Shown in pieces: positions 51,245 through 60,234 of a stretch of 64,000 nt of DNA. Each line of letters begins with the position of its first letter. The stretch's first letter is position 1. The DNA is taken from positions 372,001 to 436,000 of the forward strand of contig CANLXA010000001.1 of the NCBI GenBank assembly GCA_947494975.1, read 5' to 3'. Source of the stretch: an uncultured Roseicyclus sp. (GTDB lineage Bacteria > Pseudomonadota > Alphaproteobacteria > Rhodobacterales > Rhodobacteraceae). The position numbers and the translations under genes were made by a program. Below the pieces are notes generated by a model that worked only from the letters and a program-made list of their open reading frames with translations, ran no database searches and had not been told where the DNA came from.

Positions 51245-52473
51245 GCCATGACCGTACCATCGGCACGCCAAGCATCGAAAATCGCCAACGCCTGATCGGC
51301 AAATATGGCATCGTTGATGTGGCCCTCGACCATATGGGCATCGACATTGGGCGGCAGGCTTCCTTGCAATTCCTGCAAGAACGCCGCCAGCCCCGCTTTG
51401 TCGTGCAGATCAGCGCCCTCCCGGTCCCATTCACCCAACCCGTGCGTTGGTAGCAGAAGCGCCACCGGCCCCTTGGCCGTGGCAAGCTGTGCGGAATGCG
51501 CGCGTGCCACGGCCCTGCGCTCATCCTCATTCAACACGATGGAGGTGAGCAGTCGGTTGTGGGCGTGTTTGGGGTGATCCGCCCACTTGTCGGCCAACGG
51601 CTGCCATCCGATGATATCGACAAGGTCGTAACACCCCGGTGCCACGATCTGCGGTGTCCCGGCGCGGCCCGCATTGGTCAGGCGGTCCTCGCCGGCCGAA
51701 ATGCTTGATCCGTGGATGTGGTTTCCAAGCTCCTGTGTGCAGAAATCAAAAACGCAGGCAAAGACCCCCTGCCCCGCGAGGCTTTCGAACGCGCGACCGC
51801 CCATGCCCGTGGCGTGGAACACGGCCACCTCGAATCCGCGGTCTTCCAGCGTGGGTTTCAGGGGGATCACGTATTTCAGGGCCGAGGTGCCAAGGGACGT
51901 CATGCCGATGATCGGCTTGCCGGCGTCTGGTTTCTGCACCGCGCGCGCCGCCCCGAGCACCGCGCCGGCCGCCTGGCTGAGCGACGCCTTGCATATCGAG
52001 TTCAACCCATAGAGCCCCCCCGCCCAGAGGATCATCTGGGTATCGGCCGCCAGCCGGTCGGCGGGGATCAGCGACGAAAACGACACGGTCGAGACGACGT
52101 ATTTCGGCACGCCAAGCGGCAGAGCGGTGCAGACATCCAGCGCCAGATCGGTGCCCATCGTACCGCCCAGAACAATCATCCCGTCGAAGCGCCCCTCGGT
52201 ATGGAGCCGCGCCGCCAGAAGCGACGCGCCCTTGGCCATGATCTGCATCGCAGTGTTTTCTTCACCTGACGCAATGGCAGCCGCGATGGAGCTGCCGCCT
52301 TCTTCGGCGACATCGTGTTTGGAATAGTCGGTCGGTGTGGAGGGATCCCCAAGCACCGAGACATCAAGCGTCAGAACCCGCCCACCTTGATCGCGGATGA
52401 CCTGGGCCAGAAACCCGAGTTCATCATCCTTGGTGTCATAGGTGCCGATCACCAGAATGGTTTTGTCGGACAT
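51241..52473 (-). CDS. Tm-1-like (UPF0261) ATP-binding protein
   Basis: A 410-residue protein of the Tm-1-like/UPF0261 family, similar to the N-terminal half of plant Tm-1: ILVIGTYDTKDDELGFLAQVIRDQGG, then GGTMGTDLAL and MTSLGTSALKYVIPL. The family binds ATP; its bacterial reaction is not established. The start MSDKTILV is the family-typical one. It follows an aldehyde dehydrogenase by 11 bases and ends within hpaR on the opposite strand. A catabolic role together with the TTT transporter is plausible. Confidence 0.82.
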   Translation of the reverse strand: MSDKTILVIGTYDTKDDELGFLAQVIRDQGGRVLTLDVSVLGDPSTPTDYSKHDVAEEGGSSIAAAIASGEENTAMQIMAKGASLLAARLHTEGRFDGMIVLGGTMGTDLALDVCTALPLGVPKYVVSTVSFSSLIPADRLAADTQMILWAGGLYGLNSICKASLSQAAGAVLGAARAVQKPDAGKPIIGMTSLGTSALKYVIPLKPTLEDRGFEVAVFHATGMGGRAFESLAGQGVFACVFDFCTQELGNHIHGSSISAGEDRLTNAGRAGTPQIVAPGCYDLVDIIGWQPLADKWADHPKHAHNRLLTSIVLNEDERRAVARAHSAQLATAKGPVALLLPTHGLGEWDREGADLHDKAGLAAFLQELQGSLPPNVDAHMVEGHINDAIFADQALAIFDAWRADGTVMA

Positions 52474-52484
52474 CGGCGAACTCC

Positions 52485-53969
52485 CTAAAGCTTGATCCAA
52501 GCGGTCTTGAGATTGACGTATTTATCAAGCGCATGGAGCGATTTATCAGACCCGTTTCCGGATTGGCCGACACCGCCCAACGGTACGGTCCCGTCAGCCC
52601 CGCCATAGGTGTTCACATGCATGACCCCGGTTCGGACGGCCCGCACCATGCGATGCGCACGCGACAGATTCGACGTCCAGACCGCGCCCGCCAACCCGTA
52701 AACGGTGGAATTGGCAATTCGAATGGCATCGTCATCGGTGGTGAACGCTGTCACGCTCAGGACGGGCCCGAACACTTCCTTCTGCGCCAGTGTCGCATCG
52801 GGCGTAACACCGGTGACGATGGTGGGAGCCATGTAGTAGCCGCCGGTCTCGTCCAAGATGCGGGCGCCGCCAGTGACGACCTCCGCCCCTTCGGAAAGCG
52901 CCGTCTCGACGAAACCGAGGTTCTGGTGCAGCTGAGCTTCCGAATTCACGGCACCGATCTGGGTTGTGACATCCAGCGGATCTCCGACCCGCATCGCTTC
53001 CGCCGCCTTGACAACAGCCGCAACGAAATCATCGTGGATCGCATCCTCAATCAACAGGCGCGAGCCAGCCACACAGACCTGACCTGCATTGCGGAAGATC
53101 CCCGCCGCAGCGACCTTCGCCGCCTCGTCCAGATCCGGCGCATCGGCAAAAACGATGTTGGGCGATTTGCCCCCAAGCTCCAGATAGACCCGCTTGAGGT
53201 TGGAGCGCGCGGCATAATCCAGCAAGCGCCGCCCGGTGCCGCCAGACCCGGTGAAGACCAGCACATCGACATCCATCGACAGCCCCAGGGCCTCACCGAC
53301 CACCGCACCCTCACCCGTCACAACGTTCAGCACGCCCGGCGGCAAGCCTGCCTCCAACGCCAGATCCGCCAGGCGCAGAAGCGATAGGGACGCCGTTTCC
53401 GCCGGTTTCAGGACCACGGAATTGCCCTTGGCAAGCGCCGGCCCCAGCTTCCACGCGCCGATCATCAATGGGAAGTTCCACGGGACGATTGCCCCCACCA
53501 CGCCCACCGGTTCCTTGTGGATCAGACCCAGAATATCACCCGGCGTCGGCGAGATCTCCCCGTACACCTTGTCCAATGCCTCGGCGTAATATCGGATCGT
53601 TCCGGCGGCGGAGCCGGGTTCCGCCTTCAGCGCCATGCTGATCTCCGTGCCATTGTCACGCACACCCAGAACCGCCAGCTCCAGCGCGTTGGCCTCGATC
53701 AACTCGGCCCATCGACGCAATACCGCCTTGCGAGCTGCCGGCGGTTGGCCCGCCCAACGCCTGTCCTCGAAGGCCGCGCGGGCCGAGGCGACTGCGGCTT
53801 CCATATCGCGGGCGGTGCCGTTGGCTATGGTCGTCAGACCCTGCCCATCAATCGGAGATAAAACCTCCATGGTCGCACCGTCCGACGCGGGCATGTGTTT
53901 GCCGTCGATCAGGTGGTGCCGGGGTGCGATGGGTTGCGCCCGCTGCGCGTTGATCTGGGATTGATCCAT
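52485..53969 (-). CDS. NAD(P)-dependent aldehyde dehydrogenase
   Basis: A 494-residue class I aldehyde dehydrogenase, with PWNFPLM, Glu264 in LELGGKSPN and catalytic Cys299 in NAGQVCVAGSR. The QVCVAGSRLL segment and general length resemble gamma-glutamylaminobutyraldehyde or betaine-type aldehyde dehydrogenases. It lies 6 bases after tctA, in an operon with a tripartite carboxylate transporter, and 11 bases before a Tm-1-like gene. It may act on an aldehyde derived from the transported or an aromatic-amine substrate, e.g. dihydroxyphenylacetaldehyde from the nearby decarboxylase route; this is only inferred. Confidence 0.8.
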   Translation of the reverse strand: MDQSQINAQRAQPIAPRHHLIDGKHMPASDGATMEVLSPIDGQGLTTIANGTARDMEAAVASARAAFEDRRWAGQPPAARKAVLRRWAELIEANALELAVLGVRDNGTEISMALKAEPGSAAGTIRYYAEALDKVYGEISPTPGDILGLIHKEPVGVVGAIVPWNFPLMIGAWKLGPALAKGNSVVLKPAETASLSLLRLADLALEAGLPPGVLNVVTGEGAVVGEALGLSMDVDVLVFTGSGGTGRRLLDYAARSNLKRVYLELGGKSPNIVFADAPDLDEAAKVAAAGIFRNAGQVCVAGSRLLIEDAIHDDFVAAVVKAAEAMRVGDPLDVTTQIGAVNSEAQLHQNLGFVETALSEGAEVVTGGARILDETGGYYMAPTIVTGVTPDATLAQKEVFGPVLSVTAFTTDDDAIRIANSTVYGLAGAVWTSNLSRAHRMVRAVRTGVMHVNTYGGADGTVPLGGVGQSGNGSDKSLHALDKYVNLKTAWIKL

Positions 53970-53975
53970 GTTGCC

Positions 53976-55493
53976 CTACCGCTGCTGCGTGTCGTGAAGG
54001 TCGTGATCCTCGTCCGGCGCGTGGGCGCGGTATTCGCGGATCAGCGTTCGGATGTGCAGGCCGATCACGATCAGGATCATCGCGAAGATGACCATGGCGA
54101 TGGGCCGCTCGATCATGTCCAGCAGTCCGTTTAGCCGCGGCAGGGCGGAGCGCAGCTTCACCTCCATGATCCCGCCCAAAACCATTCCGAGGATGATCGG
54201 CACAATCGGCAGGTTGAGACGTTTCAGGATCAGCCCCAAGACCCCGAACCCCGCCGCGATCATGCAATCGGTCAGCGAATTACGCAGGGAATAGACGCCC
54301 ACGAAAGACAGAAGCAGGATCATCACCCCCAGAAACCGCGTCGGCACCCGGATGATCTTGGTCAGCAGATTTGTCGAGAACAGCAGGAAGACCAGCACCA
54401 GCACGTTGAGGATGATCAGCGCGAGGTAGAGCGCGTAGACAAGATCGATATTGTTCTGGAACAGCTGCGGCCCCGGGATCACGTTGTGCACGTAGAAGAC
54501 CGAGAGCATCATCGCCGTCAGCGCCTCACCCGGGATACCGAGCGCCAGAAGCGGGATCATGGCGGCGGCCGGGACAGCGTTGTTGGCGGCCTCCGATGCG
54601 ATCAGTCCCTCCGGTGAGCCCTTGCCGAACTTGTCGGGGTCTTTGGAGGTTTTCTGGGCATAGGTGTAGCTCATGAACTGGGCAGTGAATTCGCCCGTGC
54701 CGGGGATCATGCCGAGCAAAACACCGAAGCTGGACGATACCGTGGCGACGCGCTTGTGGCCCATCAATTCGCGCAACCCGGCGGTCAGCTTGCCCGCCAC
54801 CGGCGCCGCATCCGGGCTTTCATCGGGTGCTGTCAGCAAGAAGAACGCCTGGCTGAGCGCGAAAAGGCCGAGGACCACGACAATAAGGTTCACGCCGGAA
54901 CTCAGGAAGCTGAGCCCGAACGTGTACCGCGACGTGTAGGTAACGGCGTCGAGCCCTACCGTTTGCAGAAAGATCCCGAACATCGCCAGAAGGCCAGCAG
55001 CGAAGATTTGCCCGCGATGGGCGAGGATCACGAGGATGATGCCCAGAAGGGCGGCCAGGAAGATTTCCCGACTGCCGAATAACGGCGCGACGAGAGCCAG
55101 GACGGGTGACAGGAGGATCAAACAGAGGATCCCGAAAAGCCCGCCCCAGAATGATGCGCTGTAGGCCAGCGACAAGGCGCGATGCGCCTCTCCGGCCTTG
55201 GTCATCGGGTAGCCGTCATACGACGTCAGCGCGTTAACCGCGGTGCCGGGCGTGTTGATCAGGATGGCAGGGATGGCACCGCCATACATGCTTGATCCGT
55301 AGATACCGAGAAGCACGGTAAGGCCCACGATGGGATCAAACGCGAAGGTAGCGGGCAGCAGAATCGCGATGGCGACGGCAGGCCCGACACCCGGGATTGC
55401 CCCGATTATCACACCGCCGATGGAGCCCACGAGGAGCGCCACAAGGACATCCCAGCGGGCCAGCATCGCGGCCCCGGACAGAAGGTCTTGCAT
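53976..55493 (-). CDS. tctA: Tripartite tricarboxylate transporter, large permease TctA
   Basis: A 505-residue polytopic protein with about 11 hydrophobic segments. GIIPGVGPAVAIAILLP near the N-terminus and GMIPGTGEFTAQFMSYTYAQKTSKDPDKFGKGSPEGLIASEAANNA are hallmark TctA duplications. It is the secondary-active subunit driven by ion gradient. Follows tctB by 13 bases. Substrate is a carboxylate, type not visible. Confidence 0.92.
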   Translation of the reverse strand: MQDLLSGAAMLARWDVLVALLVGSIGGVIIGAIPGVGPAVAIAILLPATFAFDPIVGLTVLLGIYGSSMYGGAIPAILINTPGTAVNALTSYDGYPMTKAGEAHRALSLAYSASFWGGLFGILCLILLSPVLALVAPLFGSREIFLAALLGIILVILAHRGQIFAAGLLAMFGIFLQTVGLDAVTYTSRYTFGLSFLSSGVNLIVVVLGLFALSQAFFLLTAPDESPDAAPVAGKLTAGLRELMGHKRVATVSSSFGVLLGMIPGTGEFTAQFMSYTYAQKTSKDPDKFGKGSPEGLIASEAANNAVPAAAMIPLLALGIPGEALTAMMLSVFYVHNVIPGPQLFQNNIDLVYALYLALIILNVLVLVFLLFSTNLLTKIIRVPTRFLGVMILLLSFVGVYSLRNSLTDCMIAAGFGVLGLILKRLNLPIVPIILGMVLGGIMEVKLRSALPRLNGLLDMIERPIAMVIFAMILIVIGLHIRTLIREYRAHAPDEDHDLHDTQQR

Positions 55494-55506
55494 CCACGGG
55501 CTCCGA

Positions 55507-56046
55507 TCAGAAGTAGGTCAACATGAACTGGCGCAGGCCATCGGGGAGGTATTGGTAGATCTGCCCGGCAGGCAGCCGGACCTGCAGAAGCGATTTGAAC
55601 AAGACGACGATCACGAGAGCGGCCGCACCGGCGGACAGGAGCGTGAAACGGCTCCGGTAGCCAACGCGGATCGCCAAGCTGACCGCGAAAATCACTGTCG
55701 TTGGCAGGTATCCGAGGATCGGGACGACCATCGCGTAGACGATGAACCACCCCGCGTATTCCAACGAGGAGAGCCACAGTATCACTTCGCGCCAGCGTCC
55801 CTCCAACCGGTCGGACAGGGCCGAGCCAAGCAGGTGAAATGCGGCGAAGCCCGCCATGCCGATCAGGGAGACGGCCGGCCAGAACCGGGGCTGCGCGAAC
55901 AGAGGTGTACCGGATCGATACGCAGTCTGCGCCCAGATCTGCGACAGGAGGGCAATCGCGATGATCAGGATCACCCATGCGAAGACGATATCGCCGGGCC
56001 GACGGTAGCGCTTGAACAGGGCCTGAAGTGTTTTGACACGCGACAT
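55507..56046 (-). CDS. tctB: Tripartite tricarboxylate transporter, small permease TctB
   Basis: A 179-residue protein with four hydrophobic segments and a basic N-terminus (MSRVKTLQALFKRYRR). It is of the TctB size, between tctC and tctA. The start MSRVKTLQ is chosen as the first Met with membrane-protein composition; a longer frame upstream runs into low-quality sequence. It is needed for TctA function. Sequence identity within TctB is low, so position supports the call. Confidence 0.85.
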   Translation of the reverse strand: MSRVKTLQALFKRYRRPGDIVFAWVILIIAIALLSQIWAQTAYRSGTPLFAQPRFWPAVSLIGMAGFAAFHLLGSALSDRLEGRWREVILWLSSLEYAGWFIVYAMVVPILGYLPTTVIFAVSLAIRVGYRSRFTLLSAGAAALVIVVLFKSLLQVRLPAGQIYQYLPDGLRQFMLTYF

Positions 56047-56115
56047 TGCGGACTCCCACCGGTCGGGTTTGGGTGGCCGGGCGACGATGCCACCCGGCGC
56101 CATGCAGCGTGCGGC

Positions 56116-57060
56116 CTACTGGGACAGCATCTCGCCGATCCGGTTCAGCGTCTCGATATCCGTCTGGATCTGCGCCTCCACCTCGTCGGCAGGCTGCCAG
56201 TAAACGGCGGCCCCCGTTTCGGCGGCAAGGGACTGTGCCCGGTCGGACATCACCGTTTCCTGGGCCACTGCGATGATCGCGTCGCGCACGTCCTGCGGCG
56301 TGTCGCGATGGACGAAGAGGCCGTTCCAAAGCGCGACGTTCAGATCCGGCGCAATCTCGGCCACGGTCGGCGCGTCGGGCGTCAGCGGAATACGTTCCGA
56401 TCCGATGGAAGCCAGAACCGTCACGTCGTCGAGGCAGGGCAGGATAAGTTGCAGGGTCGTGTTGATGACATCCACGTCGCCCGAGGCCAGCGTGTTGCAA
56501 TCCAGCGCATCGAAGGCCGCGTCGGCGGCGAAAGAAAAGCCCATCTCCTGCGCGAGGCCCAGGGTTACCTGCGTCGGCACAAGCGGCGCGCCGAAATGGC
56601 CCAGGACGACGCCGTTGTCAGCGGCATGGGCGGCAAGCTCCTCCATCGTCTGATAAGGCGCGTCGCCACTGGTGGCGATCACGAACGGATAGGTCAGGAA
56701 GTTGCCGAGGGGCACGAACGGGTCGGGGTCCAGTTCGGGAATGCCAAGCTGCGGGCCGACCACGGGGATGGCGATGATGAACGAGCCGATGACCGATCCG
56801 TCGGCAGGCGCATTGGCCACCTCGATCGCGCCGGGAAACGGGCCACCGCCGCCACCCGGCCGGTTCACGACCGCGGCGGGCACGCCGTAGGCCTCCTGGA
56901 AATCCTCCGCGATCATACGGGTCAGCACGTCTTCCAGATCACCCGGCGGCCACGGCACGACGAACTCGACCGGGCCTTCGGGATACTCCGCGAGCGCCGC
57001 TCCGGACATCACGGCAAGGGCGAGCGCGGTTGCCGCGAACGTCTTTGTCAGTATGGACAT
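56116..57060 (-). CDS. tctC: Tripartite tricarboxylate transporter, periplasmic binding protein TctC
   Basis: A 314-residue protein with a cleavable signal (MSILTKTFAATALALAVM...ALA). The mature start has PVEFVVPWPPGDLEDVLTRMIAEDF and VVNRPGGGGGPFPG, which are TctC/Bug ligand-site segments. It binds the substrate for TctAB. A GGGAGA ribosome-binding site fixes the start. Its promoter region faces iclR across 113 bases with inverted repeats, so IclR control is likely. Confidence 0.9.
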   Translation of the reverse strand: MSILTKTFAATALALAVMSGAALAEYPEGPVEFVVPWPPGDLEDVLTRMIAEDFQEAYGVPAAVVNRPGGGGGPFPGAIEVANAPADGSVIGSFIIAIPVVGPQLGIPELDPDPFVPLGNFLTYPFVIATSGDAPYQTMEELAAHAADNGVVLGHFGAPLVPTQVTLGLAQEMGFSFAADAAFDALDCNTLASGDVDVINTTLQLILPCLDDVTVLASIGSERIPLTPDAPTVAEIAPDLNVALWNGLFVHRDTPQDVRDAIIAVAQETVMSDRAQSLAAETGAAVYWQPADEVEAQIQTDIETLNRIGEMLSQ

Positions 57061-57077
57061 TTTGTTCTCCCTGTATC

Positions 57078-57102
57078 GGTTCATATATTGAACCATTGGT
57101 TC
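57078..57102. promoter_or_regulatory. Overlapping inverted repeats, candidate IclR-family operator
   Basis: GGTTCATATATTGAACC (57078-57094) is a 6-bp inverted repeat around TATAT, and GAACCATTGGTTC (57090-57102) is a second, perfect one sharing the GAACC half. They lie between tctC and the divergent iclR gene. Seen in sequence; binding by the adjacent regulator is inferred. Confidence 0.6.
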
Positions 57103-57173
57103 GCAAAAAAGGTTGCCTTGTTAAATAAGACCTGTCAAACCTTTTCTATGACCGGGATGGAGAGAGGTTTCCC

Positions 57174-57983
57174 ATGTCCTCCGCCGCAAAGACGCTCGCT
57201 TTGCTGTCTCATTTCACAGATCTGCGGCCCGAGATCGGCTTATCGCAGCTCTGTCGCCTTGCGGGGCGCGATAAGGCGACGACCTATCGCCACGTACAAG
57301 CGCTTGAAGAGGCTGGGTTTGTTGAGCAGAATCCGGCAACCAAACGCTACCGCCTCGGCCCCGCCTTTCTGCAACTGGCCCGGACACGCGAACGCACCGT
57401 TCCGCGGAAAGCTGGCGTGGAGGCCCCGCTGCACATGCTTGCGGAGGCGACCGGCGAAACTGCCCATGTTGCGGTGCTATCGGGAACGACGCTCTACGCC
57501 CTGCATCAACTCGAATCGGTGAAACACAGCACCCGCGTCCTGATCGACGTGAACACCTTCCCCCTGCATGCGACCGCATCAGGCCTGTGCGCACTGGCCT
57601 TCGGACCAACCGAGCTTCTGGACCTTGCCAGCAAGACCATGCCGCGCTTCACGCCGGAAACCATCACGACGCCCGATGCGCTGGAAGGCGAGATCGCCGT
57701 CACGCGGCAACGTGGGTTCGCGCAATCGTCAGGCGGGTATGAACACGATGTCCATTCGATGTCCGCGCCGATTTTCGATCAGACGGACCTGTTCGCCGGC
57801 ACGGTGTCCGTCGCTTGTGTCGCGACCCGGGTCACGCCGGAGCTGGCGCGGATCATCTACGAACACCTTGTGCTGGCCAGCCGGGGCATCACCTACAATT
57901 GGGGCGGTTCCGTCCCCGATATCATCGAAGCCGCTTGGGCAGGCAGCCTGACTGGCACAGAGGCATTGGAGCCGATGACATGA
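57174..57983 (+). CDS. IclR-family transcriptional regulator
   Basis: A 269-residue IclR protein. The N-terminal winged helix reads LSQLCRLAGRDKATTYRHVQALEEAGFVEQ, and the C-terminal effector domain has FPLHATASGLCALAFG and RGFAQSSGGYEHDVHSMSAPIFD, typical of the family. Strong GGAGAGAGG site before ATG. It is divergent from tctCBA and overlaps the aminotransferase start, so it probably regulates both sides. Effector not known. Confidence 0.88.
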   Translation: MSSAAKTLALLSHFTDLRPEIGLSQLCRLAGRDKATTYRHVQALEEAGFVEQNPATKRYRLGPAFLQLARTRERTVPRKAGVEAPLHMLAEATGETAHVAVLSGTTLYALHQLESVKHSTRVLIDVNTFPLHATASGLCALAFGPTELLDLASKTMPRFTPETITTPDALEGEIAVTRQRGFAQSSGGYEHDVHSMSAPIFDQTDLFAGTVSVACVATRVTPELARIIYEHLVLASRGITYNWGGSVPDIIEAAWAGSLTGTEALEPMT

Positions 57984-59326
57984 AGGATTCGAACTTCCTG
58001 AAGGAAAACAACGCCCGCTTCATGTGGCATCCAATGACGTCACCGCAAGACAGCAAGGACAATCCGCCCAAGATCATCACCGGATCAAGCGGTGTTCGGA
58101 TTACGGATATCGACGGGCATTCGGTCGTCGACGCCGTGGGCGGGTTGTGGAACGTGAATCTCGGTTATTCCTGCCAGCCCGTCAAAGACGCCATCACAGC
58201 TCAGCTTGAAACACTGCCCTATTACTCCACCTTCCGCGGCGCCTCCAACGACGCGGCGATCGAGCTCTCCTATGAGTTGGGCCAGTTCTTTGCCCCCGAT
58301 GGCCTGAGCCGGGCGTTCTTCACGTCCGGCGGCTCGGATTCGGTGGAAACGGCGCTGCGTCTGGCGCGGCAGTTCCACAAGCTGCGGGGGGAAGCGGGCC
58401 GGGTGAAGTTTCTGAGCCTCAAGAAGGGGTATCACGGGACACATATCGGCGGCGCGTCGGTCAACGGTAACGCCAATTTCCGCACGGCCTATGAGCCGCT
58501 TCTGCCCGGCTGCTACCACATCCCCGCGCCCTACACCTACCGCAACCTGTTCAACGAAACCGACCCAGAGCGGCTCGCGCAGCTTTGCGCCGCGGCGCTG
58601 GAAGACGAAATCGCGTTTCAGGGCGCCAACACGATCGCCGCGATGATCATGGAGCCGATCCTGGGCGCGGGCGGTGTGATCCCGCCGCACAAAAGCTTCG
58701 CGCCCATGGTGCGTGAGATCTGTGACCGGCACGGCATTCTGTTGATCACCGACGAGGTCATCACGGCCTATGGACGCACGGGCGCATGGTCCGGTGCGCG
58801 CCTTTGGGGCATTCAGCCCGATATGATGTGCACCGCCAAGGCGATCACCAACGGCTTCTTTCCGTTCGGAGCGGTGATGCTTGGCGAAAAGATGGTGGCG
58901 GCGTTTGAGGACAACCCATCAGCCAAGATCGGCCACGGCTATACCTATTCCGGCCATCCGGTGGGCGCGGCGGCCGCGCTGGCCTGCCTTGAGGAAATGC
59001 AGCGGCTAAACGTAGTCGAGAACGCCGCGGTGCGCGGCACCCAGCTTTTTGAAGGCTGTCTGGCATTGAAGGAGCGGTATGACGTGATCGGCGACGTGCG
59101 CGGCGGCCACGGTCTGATGACCGCCATTGAATTGGTTGGCGACCGCGCCACGAAGGCCCCGATTGATGCAGTCTCAGCCGGCAAGGTGCAGGAGGTCGCC
59201 TACCAATCCGGCGCCATGGTGCGTGTGTCGGGTGCGAACCTGATCCTCTCCCCCCCGCTGGTGCTGACCGAGGAAGATGCGACTACGATCCTATCGGCCC
59301 TCGATGCCGGGCTGGCCGCGCTATGA
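57980..59326 (+). CDS. Class III PLP aminotransferase
   Basis: A 448-residue aspartate-aminotransferase-fold class III enzyme. ITDEVITAYGRTG holds the cofactor Asp258 and CTAKAITNGFFPFGAV the Schiff-base Lys287. The family covers beta-alanine/taurine/omega-amino acid:pyruvate aminotransferases. It starts by ATGA overlap with iclR and overlaps the hydrolase by 4 bases. Given a close aldehyde dehydrogenase in the divergent operon, amine or omega-amino acid use followed by aldehyde oxidation is a reasonable inference, but no specific substrate can be read. Confidence 0.82.
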   Translation: MKDSNFLKENNARFMWHPMTSPQDSKDNPPKIITGSSGVRITDIDGHSVVDAVGGLWNVNLGYSCQPVKDAITAQLETLPYYSTFRGASNDAAIELSYELGQFFAPDGLSRAFFTSGGSDSVETALRLARQFHKLRGEAGRVKFLSLKKGYHGTHIGGASVNGNANFRTAYEPLLPGCYHIPAPYTYRNLFNETDPERLAQLCAAALEDEIAFQGANTIAAMIMEPILGAGGVIPPHKSFAPMVREICDRHGILLITDEVITAYGRTGAWSGARLWGIQPDMMCTAKAITNGFFPFGAVMLGEKMVAAFEDNPSAKIGHGYTYSGHPVGAAAALACLEEMQRLNVVENAAVRGTQLFEGCLALKERYDVIGDVRGGHGLMTAIELVGDRATKAPIDAVSAGKVQEVAYQSGAMVRVSGANLILSPPLVLTEEDATTILSALDAGLAAL

Positions 59327-60195
59327 GCCGGGACTTCGTTGCCCTTCTGGGGACCAAGGGAGGCCCTGCGATCCGCCCCGGCTCGTCCATGCCCACCTCC
59401 AACCTGATCTGTCTCGATGGCCGCCAGATCGTCGTCGATTGTGGACTTGGCGTGACCAAGGGCTTGGTGGATCAGGACATGCAGCTCAAAGATCTGTCGA
59501 TGATCCTCATCACCCATCAGCATTCCGACCATTATCTTGAGCTTGGCCCGCTTATCCACACCGCTTGGACGGCCGGCCTGACGACACCGGTCGAGATCTG
59601 GGGGCCGGAGGGGCTGGACGCCTATTGGCGCGGATTTCTGGCCTCCATGAAGGTCGATATCGACCTGCGGATCGAAGACGAAGGCCGGCCCGACTTGCGC
59701 GATCTGGTGCAGTTCCACGTGATCGACGCGGGCCATGTGCTGCTCCGCGATGGCCTCACCGTGTCGGCCATTCGCACCGAACATCCGCCGCTGGTGGATT
59801 GTTTTGCGCTGTCCTTCAAAACCGCGTCCACCCACGTGGTCTTTTCCGGCGACACCGCCCCGATAGCAGCGTTGGAGACATTCGCCGAGGGGGCGGATCT
59901 GCTGATCCATGAAGCGATGCTGAAAGACGCGTTGCCCGCCCTGATGGAACGGGTTGGCAATGGCAGTGACAAGCTGATGGCACATTTTCTGCGCTCCCAC
60001 ACATTTGCCCATGATGCGGCCGGAACGGCGGCGCGCGCCGGGGTCAAATCGCTTGCCCTGTCTCACCTCATCCCGTCCGATGATCCGGCGTTCACCGAAG
60101 TCCATTGGCGTGAGGCCGTGCATGGCATTTTCGATGGCAGCTTGATCATCGGTACGGACGGGCTCCGGATCCACCTGCCCATCGGCACGTCCTGA
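59323..60195 (+). CDS. Metallo-beta-lactamase-fold hydrolase (RNase Z/arylsulfatase-like)
   Basis: A 290-residue MBL-fold protein: THQHSDHYLELGPL gives the HxHxDH motif, FSGDTAP the bridging Asp, and LSHLIPSDDP a C-terminal His. The RPGSSMPTSNLICLDGRQIVVDCGLG start resembles RNase Z/AtsA-type hydrolases. In an operon with an aminotransferase, a small-molecule ester, lactone or amide hydrolase is more likely than an RNase; inference only. It starts 4 bases inside the aminotransferase gene and stops just before the convergent ABC genes. Confidence 0.78.
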   Translation: MSRDFVALLGTKGGPAIRPGSSMPTSNLICLDGRQIVVDCGLGVTKGLVDQDMQLKDLSMILITHQHSDHYLELGPLIHTAWTAGLTTPVEIWGPEGLDAYWRGFLASMKVDIDLRIEDEGRPDLRDLVQFHVIDAGHVLLRDGLTVSAIRTEHPPLVDCFALSFKTASTHVVFSGDTAPIAALETFAEGADLLIHEAMLKDALPALMERVGNGSDKLMAHFLRSHTFAHDAAGTAARAGVKSLALSHLIPSDDPAFTEVHWREAVHGIFDGSLIIGTDGLRIHLPIGTS

Positions 60196-60226
60196 CCACG
60201 GCGTCCTACGGCTACGATTGGTCAGG
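60191..60226. terminator. Hairpin between convergent operons
   Basis: CCTGACCA (60191-60198) and TGGTCAGG (60219-60226) form a perfect 8-bp stem with a 20-base loop in the 39-base gap between convergent stops. It could end transcription from both sides; no T-tract follows. Confidence 0.4.
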
Positions 60227-60234
60227 TGAGTGCC

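Noticed and set aside
55330-57522. 730-codon plus-strand frame across tctA, tctB and tctC
   Set aside because: Opposite strand of well-supported transporter genes; its sequence shows no domain and a composition typical of shadow frames.
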